42,798 bases of DNA, from positions 1 through 42,798 of the forward strand of contig CAIZKO010000057.1 of the NCBI GenBank assembly GCA_903933585.1, read 5' to 3'. Below are positions 17,939-27,682 of this stretch, one piece after another (positions within the stretch are counted from its first letter, which is position 1; each line of letters opens with the position of its first letter). A program made the position numbers and the translations under genes. The notes below the pieces were generated by a model. That model saw only the letters and a list, made by a program, of their open reading frames with translations. It had not been told where the DNA came from and did not search any database. The DNA comes from an uncultured Actinomycetes bacterium (GTDB taxonomy: Bacteria; Actinomycetota; Actinomycetes; Nanopelagicales; Nanopelagicaceae).

Positions 17939-18664
17939 GTGAGTACACCCAAGCCGCCGCAGGTCGCCAACGTTCCTAACCACGTTGCGATCGTGATGGA
18001 TGGCAATGGCCGCTGGGCTAAGAAACGCGGACTGCCACGAACCGCAGGGCACGAAGCCGGTGAAGCAGCGTTGCTCGATGTTGTTCATGGCGCGATTGCA
18101 ATCGGTGTTAAAGAGATTAGCGCGTACGCATTCTCTACCGAGAACTGGCGGCGCAGTCCCGAAGAGGTAAAGTTTTTGATGGGCTTTAATCGCGATGTCT
18201 TGCGTCGTCGCCGCGATGAGATGCATGCACTCGGTGTACGCGTGCGTTGGGTGGGCAAGCCTGGTCGCCTCTGGAAGTCGGTGATCTCTGAATTACAAGA
18301 AGCCGAAGAGCTAACCAAGCGTAACAAGACTCTTACTCTCAATATGTGCGTCAATTACGGTGGCAGAACAGAATTAGTGGATGCTATAAAGCTCATTGCC
18401 GATCAAGTTAAAGCAAAGAAGATAAATCCAAATTCCATTACCGAAAAAACTTTAGAAAAGTTTATGTACAACCCGCAGATGAGTGATGTCGATCTTTTCT
18501 TGCGCACCTCTGGTGAAGAGCGAACCTCCAACTTCTTGCCCTGGCAGTCGGTTTATGCTGAGATGGTCTTTATGGATGTCTTGTGGCCCGATGTAGATCG
18601 CACCACGCTCTGGAAAGCGATCGAGATTTACAATCAACGCGAACGCAGATTTGGCAAAGCGTGA
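17939..18664 (+). CDS. uppS: Polyprenyl (undecaprenyl/decaprenyl) diphosphate synthase, cis-type
   Basis: Cis-prenyltransferase that makes the polyprenyl diphosphate lipid carrier for peptidoglycan and cell-wall glycans. The 241-residue protein has the catalytic Asp in [13 protein letters not shown] (D21), [12 protein letters not shown], and the C-terminal [19 protein letters not shown] and ERRFG motifs. The GTG start at 17939 lies 2 bp after the recO stop, implying translational coupling. Chain length (C50 or C55) cannot be read from the sequence. It supplies the carrier used by envelope genes such as the glycosyltransferases near the right end of the window. Confidence 0.95.
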   Translation: MSTPKPPQVANVPNHVAIVMDGNGRWAKKRGLPRTAGHEAGEAALLDVVHGAIAIGVKEISAYAFSTENWRRSPEEVKFLMGFNRDVLRRRRDEMHALGVRVRWVGKPGRLWKSVISELQEAEELTKRNKTLTLNMCVNYGGRTELVDAIKLIADQVKAKKINPNSITEKTLEKFMYNPQMSDVDLFLRTSGEERTSNFLPWQSVYAEMVFMDVLWPDVDRTTLWKAIEIYNQRERRFGKA

Positions 18665-18685
18665 TAACCCCTCAACCTCTTCAAG

Positions 18686-18691
18686 TAGACT
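18686..18691 (+). promoter_or_regulatory. -10 element of the ZIP transporter gene
   Basis: TAGACT, 6 bases, then ATG at 18698, inside the 33-bp gap after uppS. Confidence 0.6.
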
Positions 18692-18697
18692 CACCTC

Positions 18698-19429
18698 ATG
18701 CATAAAGCGCTCCTTCTTGCCGCCATTACCTCTCTGGCGACTGGCCTGGGAGGATTTTTAGCGGTCAAGATTCGCGACCGTACCCACATTATTCTCGGCT
18801 TAGCAGCGGGCTTAATGCTCGGCTTGGTCTTCTTCGATCTTCTGCCAACTATATTTGTTAATAACACCAGCGCATTTGGGGGAGTTCGCTCCGTCGGATT
18901 GATGATCGTTCTGGGATTTTTGATTCTGCATATTTCAGAGCGTTGGTTTGCAACCCACGAACCCTTTGATTCTCACCACGATAACGATCACCAGCACTAT
19001 GCCGGTCGGCTCGCCGGCTTTGCCATGGCTGGACACGTCTTTGCCGATGGCCTCGGAGTTGGCGCTGCCTTCAAGGTATCGAGTTCTCTGGGTTTAGCGG
19101 TCTTCTCGGCAATCATGGTCCATGCATTTAGCGATGGTTTGAATACCGTTACTTTTTTAATCAAAGAGCAGAAGTGGACGCAGAAAGCCCGTGCGTTGCT
19201 GATCGTTGATGCGGTAGGTCGCATCGGCGGGGCAGCGGTTGGCTCATATGTCGCATTTGGTAGCAATTGGATCGCACTCTATTTGGCGCTCTTCGCTGGA
19301 TTCGTTATTTACATCGCAACATCCCATATCTTGCCGGAAGCGCATTCGCGTCACCCATCGCGCTGGACCTTGCTTGCGACAATTGCAGGCGTTTTGATCA
19401 TGTGGGCGGTTGTAGCCGGCGGGGCTTGA
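18698..19429 (+). CDS. ZIP-family divalent metal transporter
   Basis: A 243-residue membrane protein with about eight hydrophobic segments. The ZIP family metal path is visible as HVFADGLGVGAAF (about residues 108-120) and HAFSDGLNT (about 142-150), with a His/Asp-rich cytoplasmic-type loop (HHDNDHQH) before the first. It probably moves zinc or another divalent cation into the cytosol. The direction and metal are inferred from the family. It sits alone after uppS with its own leaderless promoter; no Zur-like site was recognised. Confidence 0.87.
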   Translation: MHKALLLAAITSLATGLGGFLAVKIRDRTHIILGLAAGLMLGLVFFDLLPTIFVNNTSAFGGVRSVGLMIVLGFLILHISERWFATHEPFDSHHDNDHQHYAGRLAGFAMAGHVFADGLGVGAAFKVSSSLGLAVFSAIMVHAFSDGLNTVTFLIKEQKWTQKARALLIVDAVGRIGGAAVGSYVAFGSNWIALYLALFAGFVIYIATSHILPEAHSRHPSRWTLLATIAGVLIMWAVVAGGA

Positions 19430-19461
19430 TTTAGATGATCAATTTATTGAAATTAATTCTC

Positions 19462-19490
19462 TTGTTTTGTGGGGGCTCCACTTCTAATGT
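19462..19490 (+). promoter_or_regulatory. Promoter of the 104-residue protein gene
   Basis: TTGTTT (19462-19467), 17 bases, TAATGT (19485-19490). This is one of the few promoters here with a recognisable -35. Transcription would start near 19497, at the edge of the inverted repeat that follows. Confidence 0.55.
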
Positions 19491-19495
19491 TCTAG

Positions 19496-19515
19496 GACGG
19501 TCAACGAGGACCGTC
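19496..19515 (+). promoter_or_regulatory. Inverted repeat at the predicted transcription start
   Basis: GACGGT and ACCGTC (19496-19501, 19510-19515) flank CAACGAGG. The motif GGTCAAC/CGTCAAC also appears as a direct repeat here. The position at +1 fits either a repressor operator or a 5' mRNA stem. Confidence 0.4.
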
Positions 19516-19533
19516 AACAGTTAGGACGCGAAT

Positions 19534-19848
19534 ATGGCAAAGTTTATTGAGTCATGGGTTTACGAAGGTCTCGAAGGCAAACCTTGGGCAGATGTTAAAG
19601 CGAGAGTCTTGGAATTTAAAAAGGCGCTTCTCGAGAAAGGCGCACCTGAAGTTAATGTACGCGAAGGATCCTTTGGCCCCAACATGGGGACTTTTACAAT
19701 GGAAGCTGTCTTTCCTAGCGCGGCGGCATGGGGTGCCTTCGCAGATAGTTTTGACGATGACAAGGTCTGGGAAGCAAAATTTGCTGCCTGGCAAGCTAAT
19801 CCAAAGTTGATGGGAAAGTCTGCATCAATTTTCTTTGAAGTTAACTAG
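19534..19848 (+). CDS. Conserved-looking small protein, possibly dimeric alpha/beta-barrel fold
   Basis: I do not recognise this 104-residue soluble protein. It starts MAKFIESWVYEGLEGK, has alternating strand and helix stretches, and ends KSASIFFEVN; the pattern and size recall small ferredoxin-like dimeric-barrel (ABM/NIPSNAP-type) proteins, but that is only fold-level inference. AGGA lies about 7-10 bases before the ATG. It has its own promoter at 19462 and is followed by a strong terminator, so it is a single-gene unit. The codon usage is that of a real gene. Confidence 0.7.
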   Translation: MAKFIESWVYEGLEGKPWADVKARVLEFKKALLEKGAPEVNVREGSFGPNMGTFTMEAVFPSAAAWGAFADSFDDDKVWEAKFAAWQANPKLMGKSASIFFEVN

Positions 19849-19880
19849 CAGGGCTTTGTAAAACTCCATGATAATTGAGC

Positions 19881-19927
19881 AAGCGGGGTTATCTCTCCAG
19901 ACTCGGAGGGCAGCCCCGCTTACTTTT
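19881..19927 (+). terminator. Rho-independent terminator after the 104-residue protein gene
   Basis: Stem AAGCGGGG (19881-19888) with CCCCGCTT (19914-19921), an inner CTCC/GGAG stem, and a tail ACTTTTAT. Confidence 0.85.
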
Positions 19928-19949
19928 ATGCCAATGAGAGCAGGATAAA

Positions 19950-21302
19950 ATGTCTGTACTGAATGACCGCGTCTATGACACCATCATTGGAAAGAGCGGC
20001 TTTCCATTGGATCGTGTGCGCCAACTCTTTCATGGCACCGTCAAGGTACTAGAAAAAGATGGTTCCCCCTTCCACGCTGGGGTAGAAGACAATTGTCATT
20101 GGTTCACCACGGGATTTGAAGTCTCCTTCTTTAACCAAGTCTCTATTTACAACGGGGATCCCGAGATCTTTGAAAAAGCGCTCGAACGTTTCTACGAGTT
20201 AGGACTACTTCATACCGTCTTTCTTGGCGGTGCTGCTCTTGTGCACGGCGAGACTTTGAAAGCGAAGGGTTACGTTAATAGAGGCGCAGTGCCCCTTATG
20301 GGGTACGCGCTAGATCCAATCAAGGATCAGCATCAGTTGCGCCCGGGACTTGAAGTAAAGCGGGTTGTCAACGCAGAAGATTTGCAAAGAATCCAAGCTC
20401 TTATGTCTGATGGTTTTGAGATGCCAATAGAACTCGTCGAAAGTTATTCCGAAAACTCATTGGGAATTGCTGACTCCTTCCGTTATTACCTGCTCGACAA
20501 CGGAGTTCCCGTCAGTACCTCTCACTTCATACGTATCGGTACATTCTTAGGTTGCTGGGATGTAGCAACGCCAAAGGAGCATCAACGCAAAGGTTATGGC
20601 GATGAATTAATGCGCTGGGTCTTTGCTACCCATGCAGCGCTGGGCGATGATCTAGTTGTTCTGCAGGCCTCAACCGCTGGACAACCGCTTTATCGTCGTC
20701 TCGGGTATCAATTCCTGGAATATATTCAAGCCTGGCATATGGATGACAAAGCCCTCATGCAGCGCTTTACGCATGAAGAATTACAACTCGGAGAATTTAC
20801 GTTGCGCCAACTTGGCGAGGCTGATAGCGCCTGGCTCATTCCGTTCTGGAACGATGAAGGAGTTCAGAAATGGATGAGCGTCCCAGCAGAGTTTGGCGAA
20901 AAGGAATTTACGAGCACTCTCGCACGATTTAGGGCGATGGTGCGAAATGGCACGGGAATCAATTGGGTAGTCGAACGCGATGGGACACCAGTTGCGATGC
21001 TGGCCTGCCATTCCACGAATTGGAAACTCAAGGCTACCGAAATCGGCTTTGCCACCATCCCTGCATATCGCGGCCAAGGGATCATGCCCGACGTGCTCAC
21101 ACAACTGGGGGAGTTCTTGCTCGAGCAATACGGTTTTGAGCGGATCGAAATTCAAGCCGATACCGCCAACGCTGGCTCGCGCCGCACCGCCGAGAAGGCG
21201 GGATTTACCTTTGAGGGCGAACTACGGCGCAGATTCCTCAATCACGGAACGCTGACCGATGACGCCGTCTACTCGATGATCAAGGACGATCTAACGCGGT
21301 AA
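19950..21302 (+). CDS. Protein with two GNAT acetyltransferase-like domains
   Basis: A 450-residue fusion. The N-terminal half (to about residue 265) is a GNAT-like domain with the acetyl-CoA-binding pattern in TPKEHQRKGYGDELM (about 208-222) and a later GQPLYRRLGYQ. The C-terminal half (about 270-450) is a RimJ/RimL-like GNAT domain with IPAYRGQGIMPDVL and NAGSRRTAEKAGFTFEGELRRR. The RimJ-like ending suggests N-acetylation of a protein N-terminus or small amine; substrates are unknown. AGGA about 6 bases before the ATG marks the start. It is bounded by a terminator upstream and glyS downstream with its own ribosome binding site. Confidence 0.85.
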   Translation: MSVLNDRVYDTIIGKSGFPLDRVRQLFHGTVKVLEKDGSPFHAGVEDNCHWFTTGFEVSFFNQVSIYNGDPEIFEKALERFYELGLLHTVFLGGAALVHGETLKAKGYVNRGAVPLMGYALDPIKDQHQLRPGLEVKRVVNAEDLQRIQALMSDGFEMPIELVESYSENSLGIADSFRYYLLDNGVPVSTSHFIRIGTFLGCWDVATPKEHQRKGYGDELMRWVFATHAALGDDLVVLQASTAGQPLYRRLGYQFLEYIQAWHMDDKALMQRFTHEELQLGEFTLRQLGEADSAWLIPFWNDEGVQKWMSVPAEFGEKEFTSTLARFRAMVRNGTGINWVVERDGTPVAMLACHSTNWKLKATEIGFATIPAYRGQGIMPDVLTQLGEFLLEQYGFERIEIQADTANAGSRRTAEKAGFTFEGELRRRFLNHGTLTDDAVYSMIKDDLTR

Positions 21303-21361
21303 ACTAACGCTCCTTGCGACCAGCAAGATAGCCGACAGCCAGCCGGATTAAAGGAGCACTC

Positions 21362-22741
21362 ATGGCCGCAGATCGTTTAGAAACCATTGTCAGCCTCGCC
21401 AAGCGTCGCGGATTTGTCTATCCATCTTCAGAGATTTACGGCGGCCTGCGCGCTGCCTGGGATTACGGCCCCCTCGGAGTCGAGCTCAAGAACAATGTAA
21501 AGCGCCAGTGGTGGAAATCCATGGTGCAGGGCCGCGAAGATGTCGTCGGTCTGGATTCATCGGTGATCTTGGCGCCAGAGGTCTGGCAGGCATCTGGTCA
21601 CATCGAAACATTCTCTGACCCACTTACCGAGTGCACCGCTTGTCACAAGCGTTATCGCGCCGACCATTTAGAAGAGGCCTTCGAAGCCAAGCACAAGCGT
21701 CTGCCAACATCGATGGAAGAGATCGGTTGCCCTAACTGCGGCAATAAGGGTCAATTCACCGCACCGCGCCAATTCTCGGGGCTGCTCAAGACATTTCTAG
21801 GCGCTGTCGAAGATGAATCTGGTCTGGCTTACTTACGTCCAGAGACAGCGCAAGGCATCTTCATCAACTTCGAGAACGTCGCAACCACATCGCGTAAGAA
21901 GCCACCATTTGGTATCGGCCAGATTGGTAAGTCTTTCCGCAACGAGATCACCCCCGGCAACTTCATCTTCCGTACCCGCGAATTTGAACAGATGGAGATG
22001 GAATTCTTCGTCGTGCCAGGAACCGATGAAGAGTGGCACCAATATTGGATCGATACTCGTATGGCCTGGTACACCGATCTCGGAATCAACCCAGATCGGC
22101 TACGTTTATTTGAGCACCCTAAAGAGAAGTTGTCGCATTACTCCAAGCGCACCGTCGATATCGAATACAAATTCGAATTCAATGGCACCGAATGGGGCGA
22201 GCTCGAAGGTATCGCTTCGCGTACCGACTTCGACCTCAAGGCGCATAGCGCGGCTTCTGGCAAAGATCTTTCTTGGTTTGATCAAGAGAAGAACGAACGC
22301 TGGACTCCCTTTGTGATCGAACCTGCGGCTGGCGTCGATCGTTGCACGCTGACCTTCATGATGGATGCATTTACCGAAGATGAAGCTCCCAATAGCAAGG
22401 GCGAAATGGAGAAGCGCGCAGTCATGAAGATCGACCATCGCTTGGCTCCGATCAAAGTTGCTGTTCTTCCGCTCTCACGTAACGCTGACTTGTCACCGAA
22501 GGCACGCGACCTGGCTGCAGAGCTGCGCAAGAACTGGTCCGTTGATTTCGATGATGCCGGCGCCATTGGTCGTCGCTATCGCCGCCAAGATGAGATCGGT
22601 ACTCCGTACTGCATCACCATCGACTTTGAATCCCTGGAAGATCATGCGGTTACGATCCGCGATCGCGACACGATGGCGCAAGAGCGCATCGGGATTGACC
22701 AGGTGCAAGCCTGGCTCGCACCACGCCTTCTCGGGGCCTAA
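21362..22741 (+). CDS. glyS: Glycyl-tRNA synthetase, dimeric (alpha2) type
   Basis: Charges tRNA-Gly. The 459-residue single-chain class II enzyme has the start [28 protein letters not shown], a four-Cys zinc-binding insertion (CTACHKRY and CPNCGNKG), the class II motif around [10 protein letters not shown] and [10 protein letters not shown], and a C-terminal anticodon-binding domain (from about residue 360). This is the type used by actinobacteria rather than the alpha2beta2 form. AAAGGAG about 7 bases before the ATG is a clear ribosome binding site. dusB follows after 4 bp. Confidence 0.97.
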   Translation: MAADRLETIVSLAKRRGFVYPSSEIYGGLRAAWDYGPLGVELKNNVKRQWWKSMVQGREDVVGLDSSVILAPEVWQASGHIETFSDPLTECTACHKRYRADHLEEAFEAKHKRLPTSMEEIGCPNCGNKGQFTAPRQFSGLLKTFLGAVEDESGLAYLRPETAQGIFINFENVATTSRKKPPFGIGQIGKSFRNEITPGNFIFRTREFEQMEMEFFVVPGTDEEWHQYWIDTRMAWYTDLGINPDRLRLFEHPKEKLSHYSKRTVDIEYKFEFNGTEWGELEGIASRTDFDLKAHSAASGKDLSWFDQEKNERWTPFVIEPAAGVDRCTLTFMMDAFTEDEAPNSKGEMEKRAVMKIDHRLAPIKVAVLPLSRNADLSPKARDLAAELRKNWSVDFDDAGAIGRRYRRQDEIGTPYCITIDFESLEDHAVTIRDRDTMAQERIGIDQVQAWLAPRLLGA

Positions 22742-22745
22742 TCTC

Positions 22746-23912
22746 GTGATTACTAAGATCGCTCCGCTCCGTTTGCCGATTGCCAACGGGCAATTTGCCA
22801 ACGACGAAGTGGTCTTAGATACCCCGGTCGTACTTGCTCCCATGGCGGGCATTACCAATTCGGCATTTAGAACGCTCTGTCGCGAACAGGGTGCAGGACT
22901 CTTTGTTTCCGAGATGGTGACCGCTCGCGCCTTGATCGAACGTCATCCCGAGACGATGCGATTGATTACACCTGGGGTCGGAGAAACTCCGCGTTCGGTG
23001 CAGCTCTATGCCGTTGATCCAACGGTTGTTGGTAAGGCTATTGAAATTTTAGGCGCCGAAAACTTGGCTGATCACATCGACCTTAACTTTGGCTGCCCTG
23101 TACCAAAGGTGACCCGTCGTGGTGGGGGAGCCGCACTTCCTTTTAAACGCAATCTCTTTAGCGCAATTGTAGGAACATCGGTAAAGACGGCAGCTAAATA
23201 TGGTATTCCCGTTACGGTAAAGATGCGCGTTGGAATCAATAGTGATCACCACACCTTCCTAGAAGCAGGTAAATCTGCCGCCGATCTTGGCGTTGCCTGG
23301 GTTGCCTTGCATGCGCGCACCGCAGAACAGATGTATGAAGGTCAGGCCGATTGGTCGCGTATCGCAAGCCTGGTAGAACATTTAGCCCCGACGGGAGTTC
23401 CTGTTCTGGGAAATGGAGATATCTGGTCTGGCGCTGATGGCTTACGCATGGTCCAAGAGACTGGCTGCGCCGGTGTTGTTGTCGGACGCGGATGCCTCGG
23501 TCGCCCTTGGCTCTTCGCTGATCTCGTTGCAGCATTTAATGGTGATGCGACTCCAGCCTTACCCAGCCTCTTTGAAGTTCGCAAGATTATGTATCGCCAT
23601 GGCGAATTGCTCGTTGCATTCTTTGAGAGCGAAGGGCGTGCCATGCGCGATCTGCGCAAACATATGGCCTGGTACTTAAAAGGATTCTCGGTTCCGCGTG
23701 AAATCCGCGCCGGCTTTGGCATGGTCTCTTCACTCGGGGAGTTAGATCATCTGCTCTCTCAGCTGGAAGATCAGCCGTATCCCATCGAAATTGCCGAAGC
23801 TCCCCGTGGTCGTCGCAGCCATGGGCGCGCCGTTTCACTTCCCGATGGCTGGCTCAATGATCCTGATGAGTTTGCAACGATCACTATTGATGATTCAGTT
23901 TCTGGCGGTTGA
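22746..23912 (+). CDS. dusB: tRNA-dihydrouridine synthase
   Basis: FMN- and NADPH-dependent reduction of uridines in tRNA. With the GTG start at 22746 the protein has 388 residues. It shows LAPMAGITNSAFR (about 30-42), the signature DLNFGCPVPKVTRRGGGAAL with catalytic-type C117, VTVKMRVG, ARTAEQMYEG, and the flavin phosphate loop GNGDIWS and GVVVGRGCLGRPWLF. The frame is open much further upstream, but that part lies inside glyS, so the GTG 4 bp after the glyS stop is chosen. Overlap with the next gene (TGATG at 23910-23914) indicates coupled translation. Confidence 0.93.
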   Translation: MITKIAPLRLPIANGQFANDEVVLDTPVVLAPMAGITNSAFRTLCREQGAGLFVSEMVTARALIERHPETMRLITPGVGETPRSVQLYAVDPTVVGKAIEILGAENLADHIDLNFGCPVPKVTRRGGGAALPFKRNLFSAIVGTSVKTAAKYGIPVTVKMRVGINSDHHTFLEAGKSAADLGVAWVALHARTAEQMYEGQADWSRIASLVEHLAPTGVPVLGNGDIWSGADGLRMVQETGCAGVVVGRGCLGRPWLFADLVAAFNGDATPALPSLFEVRKIMYRHGELLVAFFESEGRAMRDLRKHMAWYLKGFSVPREIRAGFGMVSSLGELDHLLSQLEDQPYPIEIAEAPRGRRSHGRAVSLPDGWLNDPDEFATITIDDSVSGG

Positions 23913-24541
23913 TGGTGTTCCTCTTTAAAATTCTGCGCCGCGTTATTGGAGCGATACTTCTTCTGATAATTATTATTCCGCTCTATGTTGCCAGTCAGAT
24001 CTGGTGGACCGCGCACCATCCTTCAGTGAAGCAGAGCGCTGCCATCGTTGTACTTGGCGCCGCGCAGGATAATGGAAAGCCGACTCCGATTTTGGCGGAG
24101 CGAATTACCCAAGCACGCTTGGCATACGAATCTGGTTTGGCACCGCTGATCATTACTGTGGGCGGCGGACAGAAGGGTGATCTCTCTACAGAGGCCGCCG
24201 CCAGCACCAATTCGTTGGCCGACCAGCGCGTGCCACGAAAGCACCTGGTAACTTTGCCGATCGGCAAAGATACCTTGTCCAGCACCGTTGCCTATGTCAG
24301 CTATATGAAGATACACAACCTCACCAGCGTCATCATCGCCACGGATCCCTATCATTGCTATCGCGCGATGGCCGAGGCGCGTGATCTGGGAATTACGGCT
24401 ACCTGCGCCCAGGCACAGAATGGACCCGGGTCGCTTAAAGCGACGGGATTGCGCTATCTATTCCGCGAAACGGCTGCCTATATCGCCTATGAAACCGTAG
24501 GCCGCTTTGGAATCCACCTCAGCGATCAGATTAAAAAGTAG
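23912..24541 (+). CDS. DUF218 (YdcF/SanA/ElyC-like) membrane-anchored protein
   Basis: A 209-residue protein with one N-terminal membrane helix (about residues 4-28, LLLIIIIPLYVA) and an extracytoplasmic DUF218 domain. Domain signatures seen are AAIVVLGAAQDNGKPTP, LAERITQARLAYESGLAPLIITVGGGQ, and TVIIATDPYHCYRAM-like sequence near residue 138. Family members influence envelope polysaccharide or peptidoglycan precursor metabolism; the exact reaction is unknown. The ATG overlaps the dusB stop, favouring co-expression with glyS-dusB. Confidence 0.87.
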   Translation: MVFLFKILRRVIGAILLLIIIIPLYVASQIWWTAHHPSVKQSAAIVVLGAAQDNGKPTPILAERITQARLAYESGLAPLIITVGGGQKGDLSTEAAASTNSLADQRVPRKHLVTLPIGKDTLSSTVAYVSYMKIHNLTSVIIATDPYHCYRAMAEARDLGITATCAQAQNGPGSLKATGLRYLFRETAAYIAYETVGRFGIHLSDQIKK

Positions 24542-24553
24542 GCTTACCCCCTT

Positions 24554-25798
24554 ATGGTTCTACGACAGGCGCAAGAGTCACCCGGATACTCCGAGAGCGA
24601 TCGCGATCGCTTCTTGAGCGAGCCCGCAAAGCGCATGGGCCGCACCGAATTTGCCCGCGATCGCGCCCGCATCATCCATTCCTTCGCACTTCGTCGCTTG
24701 GCCGCCAAGACACAGGTCGCTGTTCCATGGCTGGATGACTTTCCCCGTACCCGTCTCTCACACTCATTGGAGTGCGCGCAGGTCGGCCGTGAGTTGGGTT
24801 GGGCGCTCGGCGCTGATCCCGATCTGATGGAAGGTGCCTGCTTAGCCCATGACATTGGCCACCCACCCTTTGGCCACAATGGTGAAGATGCTCTCAACGC
24901 CGTCTCGCAAGATTGCGGGGGATTTGAAGGTAACGCACAATCATTCCGACTCTTGGTTCGACTCGAAGCGAAGACCGTCGATGAATCGGGTCTTTCTGTC
25001 GGTCTCAATCTCACTCGCGCATCGCTCGATGCGGCAACTAAATATCCGTGGCCGCGCGCCGTCAACAATCGTAAGTTCGGCGTGTACGACGATGATCAAG
25101 AGATCTTTGATTGGGTGCGCATCGGCGCTCCTAAAGGGCGACAGTCGATGGAAGCGCAGATCATGGATTGGTCTGACGATGTTGCATATAGCGTCCATGA
25201 TTTAGAAGATGCACTCGTTACCGGTCACGTGATGTTGCAAAACTTGAGCGCGGATCTGCCACAACTTTTTGAGGTAGCTCAAGGCACCTACATGAGCGAT
25301 ATGACACAAGTTGAAGCAGAAGCCGCGCTAAGAGATCTACAAGCGCTATCGTGCTGGCCCATCAATTACGACGGGTCGCATCGCCACCTGGCTCGTCTCA
25401 AAGATTTGGCTTCGCAATTGGTCGGCCGTTTTGCGCTCGCTGCGGAAAGTGCAACGCGCGATCAATATGGCGATGGTCCACTCACTCGTTATAACGCCAA
25501 CCTGGTTGTGCCACGCGCCCAGCGTATTGAAGTCGCTATTCTGAAATCGATCGCTACCTATTATGTAATTAACGCTGCCTCCTCTCAAGAGAGATATGCC
25601 GACCAGCAGATCATCATCAAAGAGTTGGTTGAGATGGTCTTGGCACAAGCCCCCGCATCTCTGGAATCCTTCTTCTTGGATGACTGGGATTTAGCGACTA
25701 ACCACTCCGAACGGCTGCGCGTTGTGGTGGACCAGGTCGCTGTGCTGACCGATCCCGGCGCATATGCACTGCATGCCAAATTGAAAAGTCTAAGATAG
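24554..25798 (+). CDS. dgt: Deoxyguanosinetriphosphate triphosphohydrolase-like protein
   Basis: HD-domain enzyme that cleaves dNTPs to deoxynucleoside and triphosphate and so trims dNTP pools. In 414 residues the metal ligands are visible: RLSHSLECAQ (H70), LAHDIGHPPFGH (H99-D100 with nearby His residues) and DWSDDVAYSVHD for the later Asp. TAGGCT overlaps the stop of the preceding gene but is 9 bases from this ATG, slightly more than the leaderless spacing elsewhere. It ends 5 bp before dnaG, an order common in actinobacteria. Confidence 0.92.
   Translation: MVLRQAQESPGYSESDRDRFLSEPAKRMGRTEFARDRARIIHSFALRRLAAKTQVAVPWLDDFPRTRLSHSLECAQVGRELGWALGADPDLMEGACLAHDIGHPPFGHNGEDALNAVSQDCGGFEGNAQSFRLLVRLEAKTVDESGLSVGLNLTRASLDAATKYPWPRAVNNRKFGVYDDDQEIFDWVRIGAPKGRQSMEAQIMDWSDDVAYSVHDLEDALVTGHVMLQNLSADLPQLFEVAQGTYMSDMTQVEAEAALRDLQALSCWPINYDGSHRHLARLKDLASQLVGRFALAAESATRDQYGDGPLTRYNANLVVPRAQRIEVAILKSIATYYVINAASSQERYADQQIIIKELVEMVLAQAPASLESFFLDDWDLATNHSERLRVVVDQVAVLTDPGAYALHAKLKSLR
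25791..25796 (+). promoter_or_regulatory. -10 element of dnaG
   Basis: TAAGAT, 7 bases, then ATG at 25804. The hexamer runs into the dgt stop codon (25796-25798), so primase may have its own transcript besides read-through from dgt. Confidence 0.55.
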
Positions 25799-25803
25799 CC
25801 ACC

Positions 25804-27630
25804 ATGGCCGGACGCATTAGAGATGAAGACGTAACCTACGTCCGCGAGCACACCCCGATTGAAGATGTCGTCGGCGACTTCGTACAACTCAAAGGCGCTG
25901 GTGGGGGTCAGAAGAAGGGTCTCTGCCCTTTCCATGACGAGAAGAGCCCTTCCTTCAATGTGACCCCCGCAAAGGGATATTTCCATTGCTTTGGTTGTGG
26001 CGTCGGCGGAGATGTCATCGCTTTCTTAATGAAGTTAGAACATCTGACATTTACTGAGACCGTGGAACGCTTAGCTGAACGCATTGGGTATCAACTGCAC
26101 TACGACTCCACCGGTCCATCTGCGGGAAGTGGAATCAATCGTTCGCGTTTAGTTGCCGCAAATACCGCCGCCGCTGCCTTTTACCGGGAGCAGCTTGCTC
26201 TACCCGGCCCCGCACAAGTCGGACGCGAATTCCTCACCGGACGTGGCTTTGATAAGACCGCGGCGGAACAATTCGGTGTTGGCTACGCCCCCGATGAGTG
26301 GGATGCCCTTTATAAGCATCTGAGCGCTCTGGGCTATAAGGATGAAGAGTTGAACCTGGCTGGTCTAACTAAAGAGGGAAGCCGCGGTGGTTTAATCGAT
26401 CGTTATCGCAATCGCTTGGTCTGGCCCATCAAAGATATCTCTGGAGACATCGTTGGCTTTGGCGCCCGCAAACTTGCGAGCGATGATAAAGATCAAGGAC
26501 CTAAATATTTAAATACATCTGAAACTCCGATTTATAAGAAGTCACAGATCTTGTATGGCCTGGATATGGCGAAGAAAGAGATCGCCAAGAAGCGCCAAGT
26601 TGTAATCGTTGAAGGTTATACCGATGTAATGGCTGCGCATCTTGCCGGCATCACTACAGCCGTAGCTACCTGCGGGACTGCATTCGGCGATGACCATATT
26701 CGCATCATCCGCCGCCTCTTGATGGATGACGATGCATTTAGAGGCGAAGTTATATTTACCTTCGACGGTGATGCTGCGGGACAGAAGGCCGCACTGCGCG
26801 CTTTCGATGATGATCAGAAATTTGTAGCGCAGACCTTTGTTGCCGTTGAACCATCCGGCATGGATCCCTGCGAATTGCGCCAATCTGGGGGAGACCTTGC
26901 GGTACGCGACCTGATCGCACGACGAGTTCCACTCTTTGAATTTGCTATGCGCAGTGTGATCAAACAATACGATGTGGCTTCGGCCGAAGGTCGTGTGAGC
27001 GCCCTTAATCAAGTTGCTCCACTTGTTGGCAAGATTCGCGATGCCTCACTTCGCCCCGAATACATTCGCTTGGTAGCGGGGTGGCTCGGAATGGAAGTTG
27101 ATACCGTCTCGGCCGCGGTAAAGCGCGTTGCAGGCAAGAGCAACACTCCGCTTCCGGATGCGCCGGCGATGGCGGTCAATCTCTCTGATCCGATCTTGAT
27201 GCTCGAGCGCGAAGTCCTTAAAGCAAAGTTGCAGGCAAACGAGTTGGCTCCACAGTGGGTTGATATTGAGGCCAATGCATTTACTTATCCACCATATGCA
27301 GCGGTGCGCGCCAAGATCGATTCCCTTCCTGATATGAATATTGCATCTCTTTTGGAGCGAACCGAAGATGAAAATCTGCGTGGGTTGCTCACGGAATTGA
27401 TCGTGGAGCCCATCCGCACCGACGGCGAAGTCTCGGAGCGCTATGTAGCCAGCATTATTGCCCGGCTCCGTGAAGTCGCCCTGAGTCGCGATATCGCCGA
27501 GATTAAGTCGACCTTGCAGCGGATCAATCCCGTCGATGAGGCTGAGAGATACGCGGAGATTTTTGGGGCGCTGGTGGCTAAAGAGGCGCAAAGGCGAGCC
27601 CAGAAGGACTTGGCGATAGGGGATCTGTGA
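25804..27630 (+). CDS. dnaG: DNA primase
   Basis: Synthesises RNA primers at the replication fork. The 608 residues contain the N-terminal zinc finger (C41, H44, C62, C65 in CPFHDEKSPSF and HCFGCGVGGD), the catalytic core with IKDISGDIVGFGARKL, the Toprim acidic motif VVIVEGYTDVMAAH and FTFDGDAAGQKAAL, and a C-terminal helical DnaB-binding-type domain (about 440-608). Length and domain order are normal. Confidence 0.97.
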   Translation: MAGRIRDEDVTYVREHTPIEDVVGDFVQLKGAGGGQKKGLCPFHDEKSPSFNVTPAKGYFHCFGCGVGGDVIAFLMKLEHLTFTETVERLAERIGYQLHYDSTGPSAGSGINRSRLVAANTAAAAFYREQLALPGPAQVGREFLTGRGFDKTAAEQFGVGYAPDEWDALYKHLSALGYKDEELNLAGLTKEGSRGGLIDRYRNRLVWPIKDISGDIVGFGARKLASDDKDQGPKYLNTSETPIYKKSQILYGLDMAKKEIAKKRQVVIVEGYTDVMAAHLAGITTAVATCGTAFGDDHIRIIRRLLMDDDAFRGEVIFTFDGDAAGQKAALRAFDDDQKFVAQTFVAVEPSGMDPCELRQSGGDLAVRDLIARRVPLFEFAMRSVIKQYDVASAEGRVSALNQVAPLVGKIRDASLRPEYIRLVAGWLGMEVDTVSAAVKRVAGKSNTPLPDAPAMAVNLSDPILMLEREVLKAKLQANELAPQWVDIEANAFTYPPYAAVRAKIDSLPDMNIASLLERTEDENLRGLLTELIVEPIRTDGEVSERYVASIIARLREVALSRDIAEIKSTLQRINPVDEAERYAEIFGALVAKEAQRRAQKDLAIGDL

Positions 27631-27682
27631 TTTAGCCAAATCACGGGATCTTGCTAAGATTCCCTCTCAAGGTGCCAGATAT

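Noticed and set aside
22458-22745. N-terminal extension of dusB
   Set aside because: The frame is open, but this part lies wholly inside glyS and its translation is unlike any dihydrouridine synthase; the GTG at 22746 fits the family start.
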